A DNA stretch of 64,000 bases from Guadua angustifolia. Taxonomy: Eukaryota > Streptophyta > Magnoliopsida > Poales > Poaceae. The translations under genes were made by a program, and so were the position numbers. The notes under the pieces were generated by a model, which was given only the letters and a program-made list of their open reading frames with translations, made no database searches and had not been told where the DNA came from. This document shows, in pieces, positions 58,905 through 64,000 of this stretch (positions within the stretch are counted from its first letter, which is position 1; the number at the start of each line of letters is the position of its first letter). The DNA is taken from positions 63,832,376 through 63,896,375 of the forward strand of contig CM070510.1 of the NCBI GenBank assembly GCA_036346375.1, read 5' to 3'.

Positions 58905-59130
58905 GTCTAGACAATTTCAACTTCACCAAAATATATAGAGTTGGTAAAATAAATATTTTTAATCCAGAAATTTATAGAGCTAGAGCTGTAGATACATTAA
59001 AAATATTTAGTTAAATCATCTTGTTTATATTTCAGAGGAAAAAATTTGAACTTAATTTACTTTATTTTAGCCTACAAGCTTCAGCTGTAAAGTAGAGCTG
59101 TTTTGGCAGCTCTGCCAAACAGAGCCTAGA
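58905..59130. mobile_element. Diverged Tourist-type MITE related to 34198-34432
   Basis: Shares catcttgttta(c/t)attt(t/c)aga, aacttaatt(c/t)actttatttt and agccta(c/t)aag with the element at 34198-34432 in the same order. It ends ctgccaaacagagcc. The left end is degenerate, so that boundary is approximate and no target duplication is certain. Confidence 0.6.
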
Positions 59131-59390
59131 TCAATTAATCAAACAGAAAACAATTTGCAAGAGCAACAACGAAAATGAAAAATGTCACCAGCCAACACAT
59201 CAAACATTACTCTCAAGGAAATGAGAATGCATTGGAGAATTGAAACAGCAATTGCCATCACTCTCATGGTCTTGTAGACTCAGCTGCGCTATATAACTAT
59301 CTATTCCACCCAAAGAAATCATTTGCCAACATCCCCAACTGAGATAATCAAGAACTTGTTATTCGGAGGTGACGCAGAAGGAATTGAGCC

Positions 59391-60457
59391 CTAACCTCCG
59401 CTCTCGCGCTCCTGATAGCTCATCGACCTGCCGACCCTGCCGCTGGCAGGTTCCTGGTGGCGACTATCGTTCGCCACCTTTGCCGAGCCAACTCTGAACC
59501 CCGCTCCAGCCTTGCCGACCGTCTCAGACATCACCTCATCGGGCGGCGGCTCCACGTATTTCGCCGCACTCATCTCCATTTGAGAGATGCGCACGGCGCC
59601 GAATAGCCTCTCGGGCAGCTCCTCCTCGGACTGGGACTCCACAAGGAATCCCATGTCGATGGTCACCGACGTGACCGCGCCCAGCGCCAGATGCAGGACT
59701 GCGCTGGCGATCGCCGAGCTGCCGATGTCCACGTCGATCTCGAGGTAGTCCTCCCCTTTGTGGTAGCGGCATGTGAGCGCGCGGCCGAGGAGGCACGCCG
59801 CGTAATTGCCGACGGTGGCGCGGACGAGCCAGGGCCCCTTGACGATGCGGTTCACGATCTTGAAGCGGGCGTTGCGGTATGAGTCATCGCCGTGAACGAA
59901 GCGGCCGAGCAGCGAATCCGGCGGGATGGGCGCCTCCGCCGCGAAGTAGAACACCGCGCTGTAAGCGTCCGGCCGGCCCGGGACCTGCAGAAACGAGGAG
60001 TTCCAGAAAATCGCATCTCTCTTTTTTTTTTTGGCTTCCGACGCCTAGATGCGATCGATCGGGGACGGGTTTGTACCTGGAGGTTAACCGCGAGGAGGAA
60101 GTGGGCGTTTGGGTCCTTCCGGAGGCGCGCGCGGCGGAAGGCGGCGGCGACGCGGTTGTCGTCGCGGGCGAGCACGTGGTCCAGCCGCGCGTGGGAGCGG
60201 AGCCAGTCGACGCCGGCCGGACGGAGCAGCCACTCGGCGGCGGATGGCGCCTTCGCCCGCCTCCCCCCTCCACTGGAGAAGTACCCCCGCGCGCGCAGGT
60301 GGAACAGGTCCCCCGGCGGCGAGGCCCACCCGTTGGTGCCCCGGTCCAGGTCCACCTGCCGCAGCGAACCGGCGGACACGGCCTCCTCCCGCCAGTTGGG
60401 CAGCGGCGCCTCGCCGGATTCGGTCTGTTTCCGGCGCTCTGGCGTTGTGGGGCACAT
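59391..60457 (-). CDS. DUF1336 / EDR2-like C-terminal domain protein
   Basis: Two minus-strand exons, 60457-60077 (127 codons) and 59984-59391, with GT/AG borders at phase 0, give 324 residues. Exon 1 starts MCPTTPERRKQTESGE and contains GSLRQVDLDRGTNGWASPPG and WLRSHARLDHVLARDDNRVA. Exon 2 has FYFAAEAPIPPDSLLGRFVH, RFKIVNRIVKGPWLVRATVG, CLLGRALTCRYHKG, EDYLEIDVDIGSS and VTIDMGFLVESQSEEELPER. These are the hallmarks of the ENHANCED DISEASE RESISTANCE 2 C-terminal domain, normally at the end of larger START/PH proteins. Here the protein is the short, domain-only form common in plants. EDR2 itself limits cell death and binds lipids at membranes; the role of the short form is unknown. An earlier in-frame ATG (60595) is possible but gives an unconserved extension. 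The gene looks intact. Confidence 0.93.
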
Positions 60458-60744
60458 CGCCGCCGGCGAGGGGCAGTTTGGTAAAAGATCCTCGGCTGGG
60501 TGGGCTTGGTGTTTTTGCGCGAATGGAGGGTGGGCGTTGGGGGGAGGTGCCGCTGCGGGCTGCCTATAAAACGCGGTGACTTTGCTTTTAAGCACCTCGG
60601 CTATTTACTAATTTGTTCTCGTCCCTGTTGATTATCGTGACTGATGTGCTGTATTTTCCCTTGAAGGATGACGAAGCATCCACCAATAGTGAGCTGTGAT
60701 ACCAATACGAGTACTTGTGAAAGCTCCAGCCTACAGTTGCTTGG

Positions 60745-61388
60745 TGTTTGCACCAGTTTTTGAAAACCACGAGAAGAATCGATAGAACAAAGAGTTTGGA
60801 TACAACACGAAGTGTCTTAAAGGATTTGGGTGCTGTACGGATAATATTTGGAAACAGAGTCCAAATAGGAAACTACGAAGCCGATTCGGATTGCATCGTC
60901 GTGTTGGACCGGGACTCGGATCGGCTGACAGGTATATAAGGCACGATAGGGCTGCTTGAAAAGACACCGACAATCAAATTCACATCTACTAGTTTTTCGT
61001 TCATAGTTTTTAGTCTTTTAGCATTGTAATCCTTCCTCTGTAAGTCGACACCGATCAATAAAGTTGCGAATCGCCGATTGTTGATCGTCTTCGATTTTCC
61101 CCAGGTCTGGTTTATTCTGGCTTGTTGCGCATCGCCTTTTCAAAATTAATCTGCCTTTTACCCTCGGATTAGTCTTAATCGACTAGTCTAGTTACCTTTC
61201 TAATCGGCTTCCTAGCTGATTCTCGATTTTTAGCCGATTCGTCCCGAGGATCGGCTTGATTGAATTTTACAACTCTTTCCCTTATCGATTGTAGGGTCAA
61301 ATCGATTGGCACGCTCGCGCACACTTGAACCCGGTGTTCGTCCGGTGTGTTGCAACCAGAAACCCTCTTCACGTTTTTTGCGTCAACA
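60745..61388 (+). mobile_element. Solo LTR with perfect 5-bp target duplication
   Basis: Starts TGTTTGCACC and ends GCGTCAACA (TGTT...AACA ends), 644 bp. Flanked by CTTGG on both sides (60740-60744 and 61389-61393). Internal features fit an LTR: a TATA box ggtatataaggc (about 60930) and a polyadenylation signal caataaag (about 61056). No internal retroelement sequence is present, so it is the product of LTR-LTR recombination. It lies about 290 bp upstream of the EDR2-like start codon, in opposite transcriptional orientation. Confidence 0.92.
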
Positions 61389-61462
61389 CTTGGTTAGTTG
61401 GATCCTATACAAAATCACCGGTTATCTAGCCGCGCGTGTCGTTTTTTCGTAGAATTTTTTTC

Positions 61463-61990
61463 GGTGGCGTTTTATTTTTTAAATTGTCAAAATAATAAGC
61501 GAAACGGAGGAAAAATAGAGAGATAGAGTTGTAGAAATATCTCTTTTAACGAATTATTTGAAAAATATTGGAGACCGAACTGGAAAACCGTGGTGAGGAA
61601 AAAGTCTAGGAGGAAAAGGGCGAAAAATTATTAGAGATGACAACTTTCTTTTGTCGAGTCTAACACTCTACGCGTTCACCGAGTAATAACACATGTTTTA
61701 AAAAATATTTAGAGATCGAGATGGGAAATCGAGTTTCTGGCGGCATTTTATTTTTTAAATCGTCGAAATAATGAGCGAAACGGGGTAAAAATAGAGAGAT
61801 AGAGTTGTAGAAATATCCTGGGAAACCGCGGTAGGGAAAAGTCTAGAGGAAAAAGGGCGAAAAATTATTAAAGATGACAACCTTCTTTTATCGAGTCTAA
61901 CACTCTACGCGTTCATCGAGTAATAAGACATGATCTAAAAAATATCAGAGACCGAGATGGGAAATCGAGGTGGGAAAAAAGTCTAGAGAT
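61463..61990. repeat. Two-copy tandem repeat, ~276-bp period
   Basis: Copy 1 starts at about 61463 and copy 2 at about 61739. Shared phrases in order: ggcgttttattttttaaat, gcgaaacgg, aaaaatagagagatagagtt, gggcgaaaaattatta, gatgacaac and gtctaacactctacgcgttc. Copy 2 lacks a piece after 'agaaatatc'. A third, partial start (gagatagagctgcacaaatatttctgg) follows near 61985. No coding. Confidence 0.88.
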
Positions 61991-63259
61991 AGAGCTGCAC
62001 AAATATTTCTGGCGACGAAAACATTTTTTTCCCGAAAAAAACGAAGAAATGACCTAGATGTAAGGAGCAAGGACCTATTTTTTACGTTTTTGGACCTGTC
62101 CGCTATCCTTAAAAATTAGAAAAGGGTTTGTTCACGATTTGAATTTAACGGGTGTTTTTTTCCGTAAAATGGCGCACGAGGGACCCAAACGCGATTTTAG
62201 GGAAAAATATCTTCCCCTCACAAAAAATCGCGAAGGGCTTATTCGTAATTTATAAAAGGACCAAAACGCGAAACTTTTTTTTGAGCCGAGCCGGCCAGGA
62301 GAGCGTGAAGTTTGCAAAGTGTAATAGAGGTATGATTTATTGCATATCTAATTTTTTATACATATATCTGCAAATTTAATCCTCTCACTCCTATCATGAA
62401 AGGCGTGACAGACGATACATATCATCTGTCACACTTGGAGATCGCTTATGCTGGTCAGAGCTGTAATAGTGCGGGTGAGTGCGAGCATGCGGTACAGGGC
62501 AGCCATAGGCAGCACGCAGGCATGCACATTCGCGCGGGAGACATCTTGTCGTGCTTGAGTAACGTAGAAGGAGCCTTGTTGCGGTGTGTCATGCCTTGCT
62601 ACCGCGATCAGCCAAGCTCTCAACGAGCCGATAGCCTTCCGCACTTCTCGGACGTGGCAGGGACATATGTCGCCTGTCGTGTCTTTTTGTGATAGAAAAG
62701 GAAACGAAATTTACAAAAGTACATATAGAGTGGCTAGATTTGCAAGACAAAAACATACATAGGATTAGATAATCGATGATTTCAAAGCATACTACTCCAT
62801 ATAAATGGGAAAATTCGATTTGAGCCATTGCAAATATGCACGTTTCGAAATCTACCATTATACTTCACGACCAAGCATAGGGCCAACATTATTCTCATGA
62901 GTTTGAAATATGCCATTTTATACGCCCTCCTCGCCTCGGGCCCACCGCAGTCACCAATCTTCAGATTCCCCACCGCCCCCACCCCGCCGCTCATCCCCAC
63001 CGACTCTTCCTCGCAACAAAATTCCCCACCCCATTGAAGAACCCTAAGCCCTGACGCCTCCTTCCCTTTCGATTTCTTCGCTTCCCTTCCGATTTCCCTT
63101 AACCCGAGTGGCAGGCGAGTGGCGGAGGGGGGCGACAAGGGGAGGCGACCTCGACGGCGGGCAAGTGGCGAGGCGCGAGCCCTAGCTCCATGGCAATGAG
63201 GCGAAGTCCAATGAAGTCGCTCGAGTCGAAATACGGCAAAGAATGCGAAGGAGGTACGA
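61991..63259. other. No gene until the GRF gene leader
   Basis: 61991-62900 shows no recognised feature. About 62930-63250 is GC-rich with C/T-rich tracts and is the likely promoter and 5'UTR of the GRF zinc-finger gene. An in-frame stop at 63212-63214 limits upstream extension of that gene's coding sequence. Confidence 0.45.
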
Positions 63260-63725
63260 ATGGTTGATTGCCCGGCGTGTGGGATCCCTGTGGTTAGGCT
63301 ACGGAGCAAGCAACCAAATTCGTTTGGTGCAGTATTCTACAAGTGTATCAACAATATCCCGGTGAGATAGTTGTATTTGTGCAATTTGTGCTTATTTTCG
63401 GTTGGACTAATTGTGGTTTCGATTTATGTAGAATGATAAAATATGTGGATTCTTCATGTGGGAGAATGAGTACAAGGGCTATTTGCGTCGGTTGGAGAAA
63501 CTGGATGAAACCCGGGTTGCAGGATGTTTTGTGGATGGAGAAGGAAGTAGAGAAAATTTTCATCTAGAGCAGCAAATATGGGAGGCGAAGCAACAAATTG
63601 GTGAGGCTAAGGAACAAATATGGGATATGAAGCTTCAAATTAGCCAATTGAAGAATCAGATGTTATGTGTAGGTGTAGTTGTTGTATGTGTAGGTGTTGT
63701 GTTAGGTCTTCTTGTAATCAGATAA
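63260..63725 (+). CDS. Small GRF-type zinc-finger protein with C-terminal membrane anchor
   Basis: Two exons, 63260-63361 and 63432-63725, with a GT/AG intron at phase 0, give 131 residues. The zf-GRF domain spans the intron: MVDCPACGIPVVRLRSKQPN, FGAVFYKCINN, then KICGFFMWENEYKGY. The Cys pairs (CPAC, the Cys of FYKC and the Cys of ICGFF) and the aromatic FYK/FFMW positions are conserved. A coiled-coil-like helix follows (QQIWEAKQQIGEAKEQIW), and the protein ends in a hydrophobic segment (VGVVVVCVGVVLGLLVI), a probable tail anchor. GRF fingers bind single-stranded nucleic acid in other proteins. This short membrane-anchored type is numerous in grasses and of unknown function. The start is the first ATG after an in-frame stop. 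Confidence 0.85.
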
Positions 63726-64000
63726 AGTTTGAACCTGATGTTGTCTCAATGGCCTCATGTTAACAATAATTTTTTCATGTATGAAATTCTGGATTCATGT
63801 TTTTCTGGATGTCTCATAACATGGCGTACCATGAAATTCTGATTTCATGTTAATAGCAATTCTTGATGTATGAAATTCGAGACTCATGTTTGGCTTAGTT
63901 GCAAAAACTTGACTTATGTATGATCTGAAGCTAGGCTCGAGCAAAATGTGAACAAAGACATTACAAGAGAATTTAAACAGATACGGAAATTTTCTCATAT
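63726..64000. other. 3' flank of the GRF gene, with a short repeated phrase
   Basis: The phrase tgaaattc(t/g)(g/a)g(a)...ttcatgtt recurs about every 50-60 bp (near 63780, 63830 and 63875). It is probably 3'UTR with low-order repetition. No other feature. Confidence 0.4.

Noticed and set aside
59879..60579. Several long plus-strand frames opposite the EDR2-like gene
   Set aside because: They are antisense shadows of a GC-rich exon whose minus-strand product is clearly conserved.
1..64000. CRISPR arrays, bacterial operons, organellar insertions
   Set aside because: Intron-containing plant genes and plant transposons dominate; nothing resembling these features was seen.

Overview
This window is nuclear DNA of a grass, most likely a panicoid. 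Genes have plant-type introns. The DNA between them is packed with Tourist/Harbinger and Stowaway MITEs, hAT and CACTA elements, Ty3/gypsy Tat-lineage retrotransposons and an L1-type LINE. The conserved proteins (RPB8, HD-Zip II, CLE, EDR2-like) read like their grass versions. The species cannot be named from the sequence alone.

Genes that look intact: a CLE signalling-peptide precursor (3357-3698, +); RNA polymerase subunit RPB8 (5276-7261, -, four coding exons); a class II HD-Zip transcription factor (34843-35838, -, three exons); a U2 spliceosomal snRNA with its own upstream element and TATA box (52264-52459, +); a DUF1336/EDR2-C protein (59391-60457, -, two exons); and a small GRF zinc-finger membrane protein (63260-63725, +, two exons). 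A PP2C phosphatase (46394-48314, -) has five clean 3' exons, but its first exon is not visible in the window. Clear relics are an LRR receptor kinase (12418-12965) and an ABCC/MRP transporter N-terminus split by a CACTA insertion (42725-44099).

Layout. 1-8 kb: low-copy, with CLE and RPB8 and a small hAT MITE upstream of CLE. 8-12.4 kb: a hAT element with a perfect 8-bp target duplication, a chromovirus fragment and a long hairpin MITE. 13.2-22.4 kb: a Tat-type retroelement block whose two LTRs are inverted relative to each other. 22.4-23.4 kb: scraps of another LTR element with a tRNA-Met-type primer-binding site. 23.4-29.5 kb: a CACTA element with a complete but broken transposase. 29.5-34.4 kb: retroelement debris and MITEs. 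34.8-36.5 kb: the HD-Zip gene. 36.9-42 kb: MITEs, one nested inside another. 42.7-48.3 kb: the ABCC relic and PP2C. 48.9-55 kb: GC-rich repeats, then a directly duplicated AT-rich repeat that brackets the U2 gene. 56.5-57.8 kb: a LINE. 59.4-61.4 kb: the EDR2-like gene with a solo LTR behind it. 61.4-62 kb: a tandem repeat. 63.2 kb onward: the GRF gene.

The genes do not form a pathway; this is an ordinary gene-island-plus-transposon landscape. I did not find a convincing undescribed system. The observations most worth checking are the inverted LTR pair, the variant U2 gene between direct repeats, the nested MITE pair, the 5'-less PP2C and the transposon ends with intact target duplications.
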